Part shown: in pieces, positions 33,344 through 42,737 of the stretch
How positions within the stretch are numbered: position 1 is the first letter of the stretch
Layout: every line of letters starts with the position of its first letter
Assembly: GCF_026278345.1 (NCBI RefSeq)
Contig: NZ_CP111085.1
Location: forward strand, 5,180,282 to 5,244,281
Direction: 5' to 3'
Origin: Tellurirhabdus rosea
Lineage (GTDB): Bacteria; Bacteroidota; Bacteroidia; Cytophagales; Spirosomataceae
DNA: 64,000 bases
Position numbers and translations under genes: made by a program
The notes under the pieces: model-generated
The model's database searches: none
What the model was told of the DNA's origin: nothing
The model's input: the letters and a program-made list of their open reading frames with translations, nothing else

Positions 33344-34294
33344 ATGAAACGTTTCATGGTCGCAATAGCTGCGCTGTTGCTTCATGGGCTTACGCCAACC
33401 GCGAAGGCCCAGCAGATTTCCCGCGAAGAACTGATTTTTTTAACGCCCGAATGGAAAGGCGAACGGTTCCCCGACGGTCGTCCCAAGGTGCCGGATGCCA
33501 TTCTGAAGCGCATGAAGCTCGTTACGCTCGAAGAAGCCTGGGCCGTGCTGAAAGGCGACAATTTTAAACACCAGTACGCCGAAGGCTGGCAGTGCATCAA
33601 TCCCGACAGCGTGCTGGTGGGCCGCGCCGTAACGGCCACTTTCATGCCCGGTCGCCCGGACGTGCACCGGGTCATCGATAAAAAAGGCCACGAAAAAGAC
33701 GGCCGGGTGAAGTCCCAGAACTCCTGGCCGATCGACATGCTTGTGAAAGGCGATGTGTACGTAGTCGACCAGTTTGGCGCGCACGAGGACGGCCCGACCA
33801 TCGGCGACAACCTCGGCAACTCGATTTACGCCAAAACCGGCAACGGCATCGTCTACGAAGGAGCCGTCCGCGACGTGGCCGGGCTGAAGGAAATCGGCGG
33901 TTTTACCTCCTTCTTCCGGTCGTACCACCCCTCGCACCACCTCAACAACCCGGACGGCGACCTGAACACCACGCTCGTCGGAATCAACCGCCCGACGCGC
34001 ATCGGCGGAGCGATGGTCATGCCCGGCGATGTGGTGCTGGGTCGCAATGGAGCCGTCATGTTCATTCCGCCGCATCTGGCCGAGAAAGTGGTAAAAACCT
34101 CCGAAATCGTGCGGCTGCGGGATATGTTCGGGCACCAGCGCCTCCGGGAGCAGAAATACACCCCGGGCCAGATCGACAGCCGCTGGTCGGCGGACATCGA
34201 GAAGGACTTTTCGCAGTGGCTCAACGCCTACATCGACAAACTGCCCGTTCCCAAAGAGCAGATTCAGGAATACCTCAAAACCCGTACCTGGTAA
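33344..34294 (+). CDS. Exported RraA family protein
   Basis: 316 residues. An N-terminal Sec signal peptide ends near PTAKAQ. The RraA/HMG-aldolase fold covers about residues 55-270: WAVLKGDNFKHQYAEGWQC, LVGRAVTATFMPG, and the core GAHEDGPTIGDNLGNSIYAK followed by GIVYEGAVRDVAGLKEIGGF, which hold the Asp and Arg typical of the family's metal and oxaloacetate site. A C-terminal extension to about 316 is longer than E. coli RraA. Relatives include 4-hydroxy-4-methyl-2-oxoglutarate aldolases and sugar-acid enzymes. It precedes an enolase-superfamily gene, so a sugar-acid role is plausible. Confidence 0.85.
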   Translation: MKRFMVAIAALLLHGLTPTAKAQQISREELIFLTPEWKGERFPDGRPKVPDAILKRMKLVTLEEAWAVLKGDNFKHQYAEGWQCINPDSVLVGRAVTATFMPGRPDVHRVIDKKGHEKDGRVKSQNSWPIDMLVKGDVYVVDQFGAHEDGPTIGDNLGNSIYAKTGNGIVYEGAVRDVAGLKEIGGFTSFFRSYHPSHHLNNPDGDLNTTLVGINRPTRIGGAMVMPGDVVLGRNGAVMFIPPHLAEKVVKTSEIVRLRDMFGHQRLREQKYTPGQIDSRWSADIEKDFSQWLNAYIDKLPVPKEQIQEYLKTRTW

Positions 34295-34308
34295 CGGCCT
34301 TCCAAAGT

Positions 34309-34384
34309 GTATCCACGGGCTTCAGCCCGTGAATGGCTAAGAGAAATCGAACCGTCCCCCTCACAGGCTGAAGCCTGTGGATAC
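34309..34384. repeat. 3'-end inverted repeat with GGGCTTCAGCCC palindromes
   Basis: 34309-34332 pairs with 34361-34384 at 22 of 24 positions. Each arm holds a smaller palindrome (CGGGCTTCAGCCCG or AGGCTTCAGCCT). A third copy of the CGGGCTGAAGCCCG unit lies near 34405-34420. It begins 15 nt after the RraA-like stop codon. Confidence 0.9.
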
Positions 34385-34427
34385 TCCATTTTAAGCCAAA
34401 ACCTCCGGGCTGAAGCCCGCCTACAGC

Positions 34428-35708
34428 ATGAAAACTTCCCGTCGTTCCTTTCTCACCAAAAGCGCCATTGCCACGGCACTGGCCGCCGGTTCTTTATCCA
34501 ATACCTTCGGAGAAGGTCTCGAAACGGCCGTAGACCGGACCCCCAAATCCTCCGCCCCGTCGGACCTGAAAATCACCGATATCAAATGCGGTTACATCCG
34601 CAACGGCCACAGTCTGTTCGTCAAAGTCCATACCAACCAGGGCATCTGGGGCTGCGGCGAAGCCGTCGACGCTACGCCGGGGACCTACCACCTCGTCAAG
34701 ATGATGGGCGACCGCATCCGGGGAAAAAGCCCGCTGAACGTCCACCGGATTTTTGAGGATGTCCGCCGCGCCGGATTTTTTGAAGGGGCGCAGGCAGGGA
34801 TGTACATCTCCGTCCTGTCGGCGGTCGAAACGGCGCTGTGGGATCTGGTCGGCAAAGCCCTTGGCATGCCGGTCTATCAGCTGCTGGGCGGAAAATTCCG
34901 CGATAAAATCCGGGTTTACTGCGATACGGGAGCCTATCGGGAAAAGGACACCAGCCCCGAATCCTTCGCCCGGTCGGCCAAGCGGGCCGTGGATATGGGC
35001 TTCAACGCCGTCAAATTCGACATCGACGAGCGCAACGATCCCAGCAAGTACGATGCCTACAACTGGACCGCCAGCCAGGGCGAACTGCAGCGGATGTACA
35101 ACCAGATCGCGGCCGTCCGGCAGGCGGTTGGTCCCAAAATCGACATCTGCGTGGACATGCACGGCCGCTACGACGTCACGACGGGTCGCAGGGTGGCGAA
35201 GATGATGGAGCCGCTCAATCTGCTGTTTCTGGAAGAGCCCATTCCGGCCGAAAACGCCGAGGCCTACCGACAGGTACGCGAAGCGTCCAACACGCCCATC
35301 TGCGCCGGGGAAAACCATTATCTGGCGCACGGCTTCCGGAAGCTGCTCGAAATTGGGGCCGTGGACATCATCATGCCGGATTTGCAGAAAGCGGGCGGAC
35401 TGGGCGAGGCGCAGCGCATTGCCAACCTGTCGAACCTCTACTACGTTCCGTTTGCGCCGCACATGGTGGCTTCCTACCTCGGCGCAATGGCTTCTTCGCA
35501 CGTGTGCGCTTCGGTGCCCAACTTCCTGATTCTGGAATGGCAGATTTATTTCCACGACGATCCGATGTTCAAGGATATTGTGACCTTCGACGGACCGATG
35601 GTAAAAGACGGCTTCATTCCGCTGTCCGAAAAGCCCGGTATCGGCGTCGAAATCAACGAGGAAGGCATGAAGAAATACGCCACCAAGGACGTGCCGTTCT
35701 TTGTGTAA
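34428..35708 (+). CDS. Tat-exported enolase-superfamily acid-sugar dehydratase (MR/MLE family)
   Basis: 426 residues. The N-terminus SRRSFLTKSAIATALAAG is a twin-arginine signal. The enolase-superfamily barrel follows, with metal ligands visible as CVDMHGRYD near residue 240, LFLEEPIP near 268 and CAGENHY near 294, and the downstream His in YVPFAPHMVAS near 345. The pattern fits the mandelate racemase subgroup with galactonate, gluconate and related dehydratases. Export of such an enzyme is notable. It precedes the IS256 insertion and uxuA. Confidence 0.85.
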   Translation: MKTSRRSFLTKSAIATALAAGSLSNTFGEGLETAVDRTPKSSAPSDLKITDIKCGYIRNGHSLFVKVHTNQGIWGCGEAVDATPGTYHLVKMMGDRIRGKSPLNVHRIFEDVRRAGFFEGAQAGMYISVLSAVETALWDLVGKALGMPVYQLLGGKFRDKIRVYCDTGAYREKDTSPESFARSAKRAVDMGFNAVKFDIDERNDPSKYDAYNWTASQGELQRMYNQIAAVRQAVGPKIDICVDMHGRYDVTTGRRVAKMMEPLNLLFLEEPIPAENAEAYRQVREASNTPICAGENHYLAHGFRKLLEIGAVDIIMPDLQKAGGLGEAQRIANLSNLYYVPFAPHMVASYLGAMASSHVCASVPNFLILEWQIYFHDDPMFKDIVTFDGPMVKDGFIPLSEKPGIGVEINEEGMKKYATKDVPFFV

Positions 35709-35882
35709 GAGAGACAAGAGATTAGAGAAAAGAAGAAAGAGAAGGGAGGGAAGTGATGAGGGACATTGGACGAGGGAGATTTGACAAATAGACAATAGAC
35801 ATTAGACAAGAGACTAGTGGTCAGTGGTCAGTGACAGAAGAACTAAGATGTGTTTTTGGGAATGGCGAGGAAGCTGCCTGGT

Positions 35883-37206
35883 GAGACTGCTCGCTGAACT
35901 GTGTCAGGCCACAGGGTGAATAGAAGGAAAGAAAAGCCTACATTCACAACTATGACCGACCAATTCGATTTTGAGGCCTTCAAACAGGCCGCCATCAAGG
36001 GCCTTTACGAAGGTAAACCCCTGACGGGAGAGAACGGTTTGTTTGCGCCTCTGCTGAAGCACTTTTTAGAGTCCGCTTTGGAAGGGGAAATGGATAGTCA
36101 CCTCGCCCAGACTCGGCAGGTAGAACAGAACCGACGTAACGGCAAGACAACCAAGCGCGTCAAAAGCAGTGCCGGTTTGCTAGACTTACAGACGCCCCGC
36201 GACCGTACGGGTAGCTACCAGCCTCAGCTTGTGCCCAAGCGCCAGGTAGTACTCACACCCCAACTTGAGCAGAAGGTATTATCACTCTACAGCGTGGGTA
36301 ACAGCTATGCCGACATCAGCCAGCACTTGCAGGAGATGTATGGCTACGCACTCTCCGACAGCGAGTTAACGGCCATTACTGACAAAGTCATTCCTGCTAT
36401 GCGGGAGTGGCAGAACCGGCCTTTGGAGAGCCTATATACCCTGGTCTGGCTCGATGGTATTTATTACAAAGTGCGCCACGAGGGGCGTGTGGTAAGTCGG
36501 GTGCTCTACAGCGTGATCGGCCTGAATCTGTCAGGCAAAAAGCAGGTGTTGGGCATTTATACAGCAGAAACCGAGTCAGCCAAGTTCTGGCTTTCGGTGC
36601 TCACCGACCTCAAACAGCGGGGTGTAGAGGACCTGTTGATCACATGTGTGGACGGCCTAAAGGGCTTCGATGTGGCCATCAACAACGTTTACCCAGCCGC
36701 CACCGTCCAGCTTTGTATTGTCCATCAGCTACGCAATTCTTTCCGCTTCGTACCCGATAAGTTGCTCAAAGACTTCGCTAAAGATCTTAAGACGGTCTAT
36801 CAGGCTCCAGACCGGGAGCAGGCCATGGAAAACTTACTACTGGTACAGGAGCGATGGGGCGGTATGTACCCCAAAGCCGTTCAACCGTGGCTCGACAAAT
36901 GGGAATTACTCTCGCCCTTTTTCGACTATCCGCCTGCTATTCGCAAGGTAATGTATACGACCAATACGGTAGAGGGCTACCATCGTCAGTTACGCAAGGT
37001 TACCAAAACAAAAGGAGCTTTCAGCTCGGATGTTGCCCTGCAAAAATTAGTCTATTTGACGGTTCAAAACCTGCAAATCAAATGGGAAACGACCACCTAC
37101 AACTGGAAGGAAGTCGTCAACCAGTTTAGTATTATCTTTGAAGAACGCATCAAACAACATCGCTTCGACTAGAACCCTAGGCTGACACAGTTCAGCAAGC
37201 ACTCCC
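35883..37206 (+). mobile_element. IS256-family insertion sequence, 1324 bp
   Basis: The element is bounded by 8-bp direct repeats TGCCTGGT (35875-35882 and 37207-37214), the usual target duplication size for IS256. Terminal inverted repeats of about 25 bp are visible: the left end GAGACTGCTCGCTGAACTG continues to TGTCAG, and the right end read inward gives GGGAGTGCTTGCTGAACTG to TGTCAG. The inner 16 bp of these (GCTGAACTGTGTCAG) are identical. One intact transposase gene fills it. The perfect target copies suggest a fairly recent insertion. Confidence 0.93.
35952..37172 (+). CDS. IS256-family transposase, intact
   Basis: 406 residues from the ATG at 35952 (MTDQFDFEAFKQAAIKGL). Mutator-type DDE enzyme. 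The N-terminal region has FLESALEGEMDSHLAQTR and the NGKTTKRVKSSAGLLDLQTP segment. The catalytic acidic residues are visible in WLDGIYYKVR near residue 160 and CVDGLKGFDVAINNVYP near 228, with the C/H motif QLCIVHQLRNSFRFV near 250, and the final Glu in TTNTVEGYHRQLRKVTKTKG near 335. No frameshift or stop. Expected to cut and paste or copy the element. Confidence 0.95.
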   Translation: MTDQFDFEAFKQAAIKGLYEGKPLTGENGLFAPLLKHFLESALEGEMDSHLAQTRQVEQNRRNGKTTKRVKSSAGLLDLQTPRDRTGSYQPQLVPKRQVVLTPQLEQKVLSLYSVGNSYADISQHLQEMYGYALSDSELTAITDKVIPAMREWQNRPLESLYTLVWLDGIYYKVRHEGRVVSRVLYSVIGLNLSGKKQVLGIYTAETESAKFWLSVLTDLKQRGVEDLLITCVDGLKGFDVAINNVYPAATVQLCIVHQLRNSFRFVPDKLLKDFAKDLKTVYQAPDREQAMENLLLVQERWGGMYPKAVQPWLDKWELLSPFFDYPPAIRKVMYTTNTVEGYHRQLRKVTKTKGAFSSDVALQKLVYLTVQNLQIKWETTTYNWKEVVNQFSIIFEERIKQHRFD

Positions 37207-37395
37207 TGCCTGGTTGCCTGTCTTTGTCCTGTGTCGCTTGTCTCTCCTCTCTTGTCCATAATCTCTTTTCTCTAATCTCTTTTCTCTCCTCTCTTGTCCT
37301 TTCTCTTTTCTCCCTTCTCTTTTCTCTTTTTCATTGTCTTTTATCGCTTGTCTTCAATATTTGCAGATTGAATACAACCCATAACCAAGTATCGA

Positions 37396-38640
37396 ATGAG
37401 AATGCAACAAACCATGCGCTGGTTTGGTCCCAACGATCCGGTTTCCCTGATGGATATCCGGCAGGCGGGCTGCTCCGGCGTGGTAACAGCCCTGCACCAG
37501 ATTCCGGTCGGTGAGGTCTGGTCGATTGAGGAGATCGAAGCCCGGAAGAAACTGGTCGAGGCGGCCAATGATCGTTATTCCCCGCTGCACTGGGCGGTGG
37601 TCGAAAGCCTGCCGGTCCACGAAGACATCAAGAAAGCCCGCCCCGAACGGGAACGGTACATCGAAAATTACAAACAATCCCTCCGGAATCTGGCCGCCTG
37701 CGGTATCCGGACGGTCTGCTACAACTTCATGCCGGTGCTGGACTGGTCGCGGACGAATCTCCGGTACGAAATGCCCGACGGCTCGCTGGCGCTGCGGTTC
37801 GAGAAGGAAGCCTTCGTCGCGTTTGATGTCTGCATCCTGAAACGCCCCGGTGCCGAAGCCGATTACCCGGCCGAACAGGTGGCCTCCGCAAAAGCCCGGT
37901 TTGACCGGATGACGCCCGCCCAGATCGAGAACCTCTCGGCGACGGTGTTGCTCGGGCTGCCGGGGTCGGAAGAAAGCTTTACGCTCGAAACGTTTCAGGG
38001 CCTGCTGGACGAATACGCGGCCATCGGCGACCAGCAGCTTCGCCAGAACCTCTATTATTTCGTTCAGCAGGTAGCGCCCGTCGCGCAGGAGGTGGGCGTC
38101 AATCTGTGCATTCACCCGGACGATCCCCCGTTCCCGTTGTTGGGTCTGCCGCGCGTCGTCGGTACGGAGGCCGATCTGGCACAGCTTATGGCGGCCTGCG
38201 ACCTCAGGGCCAACGGCATTACCTTCTGCACCGGCTCGCTGGGCGTCCGCCCCGACAACGACCTGCCGGGCATGGTCCGCCGCTTCGGCGACCGGATTCA
38301 CTTCATCCACCTCCGGACCACCAAACGCGACGAGCAGGGCAACTTCTTCGAAGCCGACCACCTGGCGGGCGATGTGGACATGTACGCTGTGGTGAAGGAG
38401 CTTGTGCTCGAACAGCGCCGCCGGGCAGAAGCCGGGCTGGGCCTAACGTCCATCCCGATGCGGCCGGACCACGGACACCAGATGCTCGATGATCTGAAGA
38501 AAACAACGTACCCCGGCTATTCGGCCATCGGGCGGCTGCGCGGGCTGGCCGAACTCCGCGGACTGGAACTGGGCATCGTGCGGGGGCTGGAAGAAAACGG
38601 AGTTGTGTCGCGGAAGATGGCGGAGGAAAGTCAGGTGTAG
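37396..38640 (+). CDS. uxuA: Mannonate dehydratase
   Basis: 414 residues. Dehydrates D-mannonate to 2-keto-3-deoxygluconate in glucuronate breakdown, with a divalent metal. Family marks: [20 protein letters not shown] at the start, [33 protein letters not shown] near residue 115, [17 protein letters not shown] near 238 (His and Asp metal region), and [13 protein letters not shown] near 355. No signal peptide, so cytoplasmic. The start is followed by another ATG two codons later. It heads the uxuA-GH67-SDR group after the IS element. Confidence 0.95.
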   Translation: MRMQQTMRWFGPNDPVSLMDIRQAGCSGVVTALHQIPVGEVWSIEEIEARKKLVEAANDRYSPLHWAVVESLPVHEDIKKARPERERYIENYKQSLRNLAACGIRTVCYNFMPVLDWSRTNLRYEMPDGSLALRFEKEAFVAFDVCILKRPGAEADYPAEQVASAKARFDRMTPAQIENLSATVLLGLPGSEESFTLETFQGLLDEYAAIGDQQLRQNLYYFVQQVAPVAQEVGVNLCIHPDDPPFPLLGLPRVVGTEADLAQLMAACDLRANGITFCTGSLGVRPDNDLPGMVRRFGDRIHFIHLRTTKRDEQGNFFEADHLAGDVDMYAVVKELVLEQRRRAEAGLGLTSIPMRPDHGHQMLDDLKKTTYPGYSAIGRLRGLAELRGLELGIVRGLEENGVVSRKMAEESQV

Positions 38641-38696
38641 CACAAACGCCGCTTCCTCGTTTTAACTCTGTTAAACGCTGAGAATAGCCTTAATTT

Positions 38697-40793
38697 ATGA
38701 AAAACCTACTGTTCCTGTTTGTCCTGCTTTCCACCCTTTGCCGCGCCGACGATGGCTACCGGCTTTGGCTCAAATACGATTTGATTAAAGACGCCGCCCG
38801 CCGCGCCGAGTACGCCGGGGCAGCTCAGTTCATTGCCGCGGCGGACAAAAGCCCCGTCGTGCAAACGGCGGCCCAGGAGCTTCAGGCCGGTTTGCAGGGT
38901 CTTCTGGGCAAGCCGGTGGCGATGGCGCCGGGCGCAGGCGGGAAGACCGGCGGCATTCTGCTGACGGTCGATGCCAATACCAATACGGCCAATGCGGAAG
39001 GTTACCAGATCACCCGCCGGCAGAACAACATTGTGGTGTCGGCCAAAACACCGGCGGGCGTCCTGTACGGCACGTTTGCGCTGCTGCGTCACCTGCAGAC
39101 CGGGCAGTCGCTGGCAAATCTGGCCCTGAGCAGCAGTCCGAAGGTGAAAATCCGGATGCTGAATCACTGGGACAATGTCAACGGCTCCATTGAACGGGGG
39201 TACGCCGGTTCGAGTCTCTGGAAATGGTACGAACTGCCCGAGCGGCTGGACCCGCGCTACCGCGATTATGCCCGCGCCAACGCTTCGCTGGGCATCAACG
39301 GCACGGTGCTCAACAACGTGAATGCCAGCCCGCGCTTCATGACGACCGAGTACCTCAGAAAGGTAGCGGCCCTGGCCGGCGTTTTCCGGCCCTACGGCAT
39401 CAAGGTGTACCTGTCGGTGTATTTCCCGGCGCCGAAAACAATCGGCAGACTGCCGGGCGCCGACCCGCTCGACCCGCAGACGCAGCAGTGGTGGAACGCC
39501 AAGGTGAAGGAAATCTACGGCCTCATTCCCGACTTCGGCGGCTTTCTGGTCAAGGCCAATTCGGAAGGCGAACCGGGTCCGCAGGATTACGGCCGCAGCC
39601 ACGCCGACGGGGCCAATATGCTGGGCAAGGCGCTGGAACCGTACGAGGGCGTGGTGCTCTGGCGGGCGTTCGTCTACAAAGCCGACCCGAAAGGCGACCG
39701 GTTCAAAGCCGCCTACGAAGAGTTTAAGCCCTTCGACGGCAAGTTTCACCCCAAAGTGATCGTGCAGGTGAAGAACGGCCCGATCGACTTTCAGGTCCGG
39801 GAGCCGTTCAGCCCGCTGTTCGGAGCGATGCCGCAGACGCCGCTGGCGATGGAATTTCAGCTGACGCAGGAATACCTTGGGTTCGCCACGCATCTGGTCT
39901 TCGAAGCGCCGCTGTTCAAGGAAACGCTGGATTCGGACACTTACGCGAAAGGCAAAGGCTCGACGGTGGCGAAGGTCATCGACGGCAGTGTGCACGGTTA
40001 TCCGCTGACGGCAATGGCGGGCGTGGCCAACACCGGCTCCGACCGCAACTGGACGGGCCACACCATGGGCCAGGCCAACTGGTACGCCTATGGACGGCTG
40101 GCCTGGGACCACACGCTGCCTTCCGAACAGATCGCCGGCGAATGGGTGCGGATGACGCTGACCCAGGAACCCAATGCGGTAAAACGGATCACGAACCTGC
40201 TGATGAGGTCGCGCGAAACCTACGTCGATTACACCAATCCGCTGGGTCTGCACCACATCATGGGCTACGGCATTCACTACGGACCGGAGCCCTGGCTCGA
40301 CCGCGCCCCGCGCCCCGACTGGCGGCACACCTACTACCACCGCGCCGATTCGATCGGCGTCGGCTTCGACCGCACGGCTTCGGGCAGCAACGCCCTGGCG
40401 CTGTACGCTCCCGAGGTGCAGAAACAGTGGAACAAACCCGAAACCTGTCCGCTGCCGTACCTGCTCTGGTTTCACCACGTGCCCTGGACCCAAAAGCTCA
40501 GCACGGGCCGTACGCTCTGGGACGAACTTTGCACCCGGTACTATTCCGGAGCCGAGGCCGTGGCGGGCATGCAGAAAGAATGGGATGCCGTTCGGCCTGC
40601 GGTGGACCCCGAAATTTTTGATGACGTAGCCGGGCGACTGGCCGTTCAGCGCAAGGAAGCGCTCTGGTGGCGCGACGCCTGTGTGCTGTATTTCCAGCAG
40701 TTTTCAAAGCAGCCGATTCCGGCCCCGCTGCCTAAGCCGGAGCGGACGCTGGCCGAGGTAAAAGAACTGGTGGATATTTATCAGATGCGATAG
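38697..40793 (+). CDS. Alpha-glucuronidase, GH67
   Basis: 698 residues, the normal size for GH67. Releases (4-O-methyl)glucuronic acid from xylo-oligosaccharides. A signal peptide ends near STLCRA, so it acts in the periplasm or at the surface. The N-terminal domain is followed by the barrel with VKIRMLNHWDNVNGSIERGY, and the catalytic region with GGFLVKANSEGEPGPQDYGR near residue 285, WRAFVYKADPKGDR near 320, and FQLTQEYLGFATHL near 390. Follows uxuA by 56 bp, consistent with a glucuronoxylan operon. Confidence 0.95.
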   Translation: MKNLLFLFVLLSTLCRADDGYRLWLKYDLIKDAARRAEYAGAAQFIAAADKSPVVQTAAQELQAGLQGLLGKPVAMAPGAGGKTGGILLTVDANTNTANAEGYQITRRQNNIVVSAKTPAGVLYGTFALLRHLQTGQSLANLALSSSPKVKIRMLNHWDNVNGSIERGYAGSSLWKWYELPERLDPRYRDYARANASLGINGTVLNNVNASPRFMTTEYLRKVAALAGVFRPYGIKVYLSVYFPAPKTIGRLPGADPLDPQTQQWWNAKVKEIYGLIPDFGGFLVKANSEGEPGPQDYGRSHADGANMLGKALEPYEGVVLWRAFVYKADPKGDRFKAAYEEFKPFDGKFHPKVIVQVKNGPIDFQVREPFSPLFGAMPQTPLAMEFQLTQEYLGFATHLVFEAPLFKETLDSDTYAKGKGSTVAKVIDGSVHGYPLTAMAGVANTGSDRNWTGHTMGQANWYAYGRLAWDHTLPSEQIAGEWVRMTLTQEPNAVKRITNLLMRSRETYVDYTNPLGLHHIMGYGIHYGPEPWLDRAPRPDWRHTYYHRADSIGVGFDRTASGSNALALYAPEVQKQWNKPETCPLPYLLWFHHVPWTQKLSTGRTLWDELCTRYYSGAEAVAGMQKEWDAVRPAVDPEIFDDVAGRLAVQRKEALWWRDACVLYFQQFSKQPIPAPLPKPERTLAEVKELVDIYQMR

Positions 40794-40800
40794 GGGTTGT

Positions 40801-40873
40801 TTCTCGCCGATTTACGCCGATTTCAGACGCCGATTTGTAGTAATCAGCGCAAATCCGCGTAAATCGGCGAGAA
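40801..40873. repeat. 3'-end inverted repeat of CGATTTACGC words
   Basis: The core arms TTCTCGCCGATTTACGC (40801-40817) and 40857-40873 pair perfectly over 17 nt, with weaker pairing inside. It begins 7 nt after the GH67 stop codon and precedes the SDR gene. Same word type as at 6765 and 32410. Confidence 0.85.
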
Positions 40874-40911
40874 CCGCCCCACTAATTTGTCATTTTCAAC
40901 TTTTACATACT

Positions 40912-41667
40912 TTGACTATTTTCTCTCTCGAAGGCAAAGTCGCCCTCATCACCGGTGGAGGAACCGGTATCGGATTCGATATTGCCAAATGCATGATTGA
41001 AGCCGGGGCCACCGTGGTCATCACCGGTCGTCGGGAACAGCCGCTGCAGGACGCCGTGGCCCAACTGGGCGAACGGGCGCATTATTTCACCAACGACGTC
41101 ACCGACCTGGCGGGTCTGGAGCCGCTGGTGGAGGCCATCGAAGCCAAACTCGGCCCGGTTGATATTCTGGTGAACAACGCCGGAATCAACATGAAAAAAC
41201 CGGCTCTGGACGTTTCGGACGAAGATTTCGGGCGGATCATCAATACCAACCTGAACGCCGTTTTTGCCCTTACGCGGACCTGCGCCCGGCGCATGGTGGA
41301 ACGGCAGAGCGGCAGCATCATCATGATCACTTCCATGGCGGCCTATTACGGCATCGACCGGGTGGCGGCTTATGCGGCTTCCAAATCAGCCGTGGCCGGT
41401 ATGGTGAAAGTGCTGGCTTCGGAATGGTCCGGGAAAAACGTGCGCATCAACGCCATTGCCCCGGGCTTTATCGAAACCGAAATGAGTCGTACGGCCATGA
41501 ACAACGATCCCGAACGCCGCGACCGGGCCATGCGCCGCACCCCGATGGGGAAATTCGGCAAACCCGAGGACATCGGCTGGGCGGCGGTCTACCTCGCTTC
41601 CGACGCCGCGAAGTACGTAACAGGCGCTTCCCTGCCGGTCGATGGAGGGAACTCGGTTGGGTTCTAA
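40912..41667 (+). CDS. SDR-family oxidoreductase, probable mannonate/fructuronate or gluconate dehydrogenase
   Basis: 251 residues, starting at a TTG (40912); no ATG fits the family start LEGKVALITGGGTGIG. The Rossmann motif TGGGTGIG lies near residue 15, NNAG near 89 (LVNNAGI), and the catalytic Ser-Tyr-Lys are in MITSMAAYYGIDRVAAYAASK near 140-160. Beside uxuA and GH67 it most likely reduces D-fructuronate to D-mannonate, replacing the unrelated UxuB; a gluconate 5-dehydrogenase is the alternative. Confidence 0.85.
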   Translation: MTIFSLEGKVALITGGGTGIGFDIAKCMIEAGATVVITGRREQPLQDAVAQLGERAHYFTNDVTDLAGLEPLVEAIEAKLGPVDILVNNAGINMKKPALDVSDEDFGRIINTNLNAVFALTRTCARRMVERQSGSIIMITSMAAYYGIDRVAAYAASKSAVAGMVKVLASEWSGKNVRINAIAPGFIETEMSRTAMNNDPERRDRAMRRTPMGKFGKPEDIGWAAVYLASDAAKYVTGASLPVDGGNSVGF

Positions 41668-41670
41668 CCG

Positions 41671-41793
41671 TAACGCGGAGTGATACTCCGAAAAAACCTG
41701 TAACGCGGAGTATCACTCCGCGCAGACCCGTAAGAGCCAAAATTAAAAGCCAAATCCTGCGGTTTTTCGCGGAGTATCACTCCGCGTTACAGG
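41671..41793. repeat. Three-copy inverted repeat between convergent SDR and FGE-like genes
   Basis: TAACGCGGAGTGATACTCCG (41671-41690) pairs perfectly with 41771-41790, and a second copy at 41697-41722 pairs with 41768-41793 at 23 of 26 positions. Each unit is itself nearly palindromic (GCGGAGT/ACTCCGC). The right arm contains the stop codon (41787-41789) and the last Leu codon of the FGE-like gene, and CCTGTAACGCGG is copied to the other arm. Confidence 0.9.
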
Positions 41794-42722
41794 TCCTTCA
41801 CGCACCGAAAGCCAACGTGCATCAGGCTGGTTTCCGGAGAGGTAAACGACCGTCCGGAAACCCGGTAGCCGTGGCACCAGCCCGGTTCACAGAGAAACGA
41901 ACCGCCGCGCTGTACCTTTTCGGTCGGGTTCTGCGGCGGTGTTCCGGCCACCAGGTCCGCGTAGTTCTGTTTCCAGTCGTCGCACCATTCCCAGACGTTG
42001 CCCGACATATCCGTCAGTCCCAGCGGGGTTTTTCCAAACTGCCCGACCGGCGAGGTGTGGTGAAAGCCGTCCGCCACGGCATCGTGCTGCGGAAACCTGC
42101 CGTTCCAGGTGTTGGCCAGAAAGTTGCCGGAGGCATCCTGCAAGTCGTTTCCAAACGGGTATTTGGTGCGGCTGTTGACCCCGTTGCGGGCGGCGTGTTC
42201 CCATTCAAATTCCGAGGGCAGGCGTTTCCCGGCCCAGCGGGCGTAGGCGACGGCGTCGTTCCAGGACACCTGCGTAACGGGGTGGTTGTCCGGCGCGGCG
42301 GGCTCGCCGGGGCCCTGCGGATGGTGCCAGGAGGCTCCCGCTTTCAGGGCCCATTGCCCGGTTTCTTCGTTGAGCGTGCCGCCGTCGCCAAACGTTTCGG
42401 CCTGCGTGCGGTAATGGGTCGTTTCCACAAACTTCCGGAAGTCCGCCACCGTAACGGGGTGTTCGTCCATAAAAAACGGCCTGATCTGCACCCAGAACAG
42501 CGGTTTTTCCCACTCCATACCGGCCTCATCCCCAATCTGGGTCTGCCCGCCCGGAACCAGAACCATCCCCGGCGGCGGAGTCCGGCCGGCTACCGGCAGG
42601 GCCACAGAAGCCGGAGAAGGCTTCTCGGCAAAGAGGGTCACCCCGGAAGAATACGCCCGGCTTTCCGGCTCCGACTGGCAGGCAAAGACCAGGCAACTCG
42701 CCGCGATGAGGATTGTACGCAT
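41787..42722 (-). CDS. Formylglycine-generating-enzyme-like lipoprotein (SUMF1/FGE-sulfatase domain)
   Basis: 311 residues. A short leader ends LVFACQS (Cys15), so a lipoprotein. The FGE domain covers about 50-308: MVLVPGGQTQIGD, MDEHPVTVADFRKFVE, HPVTQVSWNDAVAYARWAGK, RLPSEFEWEHAARNG and LTDMSGNVWEWCDDW. The final motif RGGSFLCEPGWCHGYRVSGR retains two Cys in the positions of the FGE copper-binding pair, so it may be a true sulfatase activator. No sulfatase lies in the window, so it could instead have another ligand role like many family members. Confidence 0.88.
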   Translation of the reverse strand: MRTILIAASCLVFACQSEPESRAYSSGVTLFAEKPSPASVALPVAGRTPPPGMVLVPGGQTQIGDEAGMEWEKPLFWVQIRPFFMDEHPVTVADFRKFVETTHYRTQAETFGDGGTLNEETGQWALKAGASWHHPQGPGEPAAPDNHPVTQVSWNDAVAYARWAGKRLPSEFEWEHAARNGVNSRTKYPFGNDLQDASGNFLANTWNGRFPQHDAVADGFHHTSPVGQFGKTPLGLTDMSGNVWEWCDDWKQNYADLVAGTPPQNPTEKVQRGGSFLCEPGWCHGYRVSGRSFTSPETSLMHVGFRCVKDL

Positions 42723-42737
42723 ATAAGTTCGTTTAAG

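Larger units (their letters stand above)
35716..37281. repeat. 3'-end inverted repeat split by the IS256 element
   Basis: AAGAGATTAGAGAAAAGA at 35716-35733 is exactly complementary to 37264-37281. Both flanks continue with related words (GACAAGAG, GACAATAGACATTAGAC to the left; CTCTTGTC, TCTCTTTTC to the right). Without the IS and one target copy the arms would be about 200 nt apart between the enolase-family stop and uxuA. Confidence 0.75.

Noticed and set aside
38706-40493. 595-codon open frame opposite GH67
   Set aside because: Antisense shadow of a strongly supported gene; no recognisable motifs.
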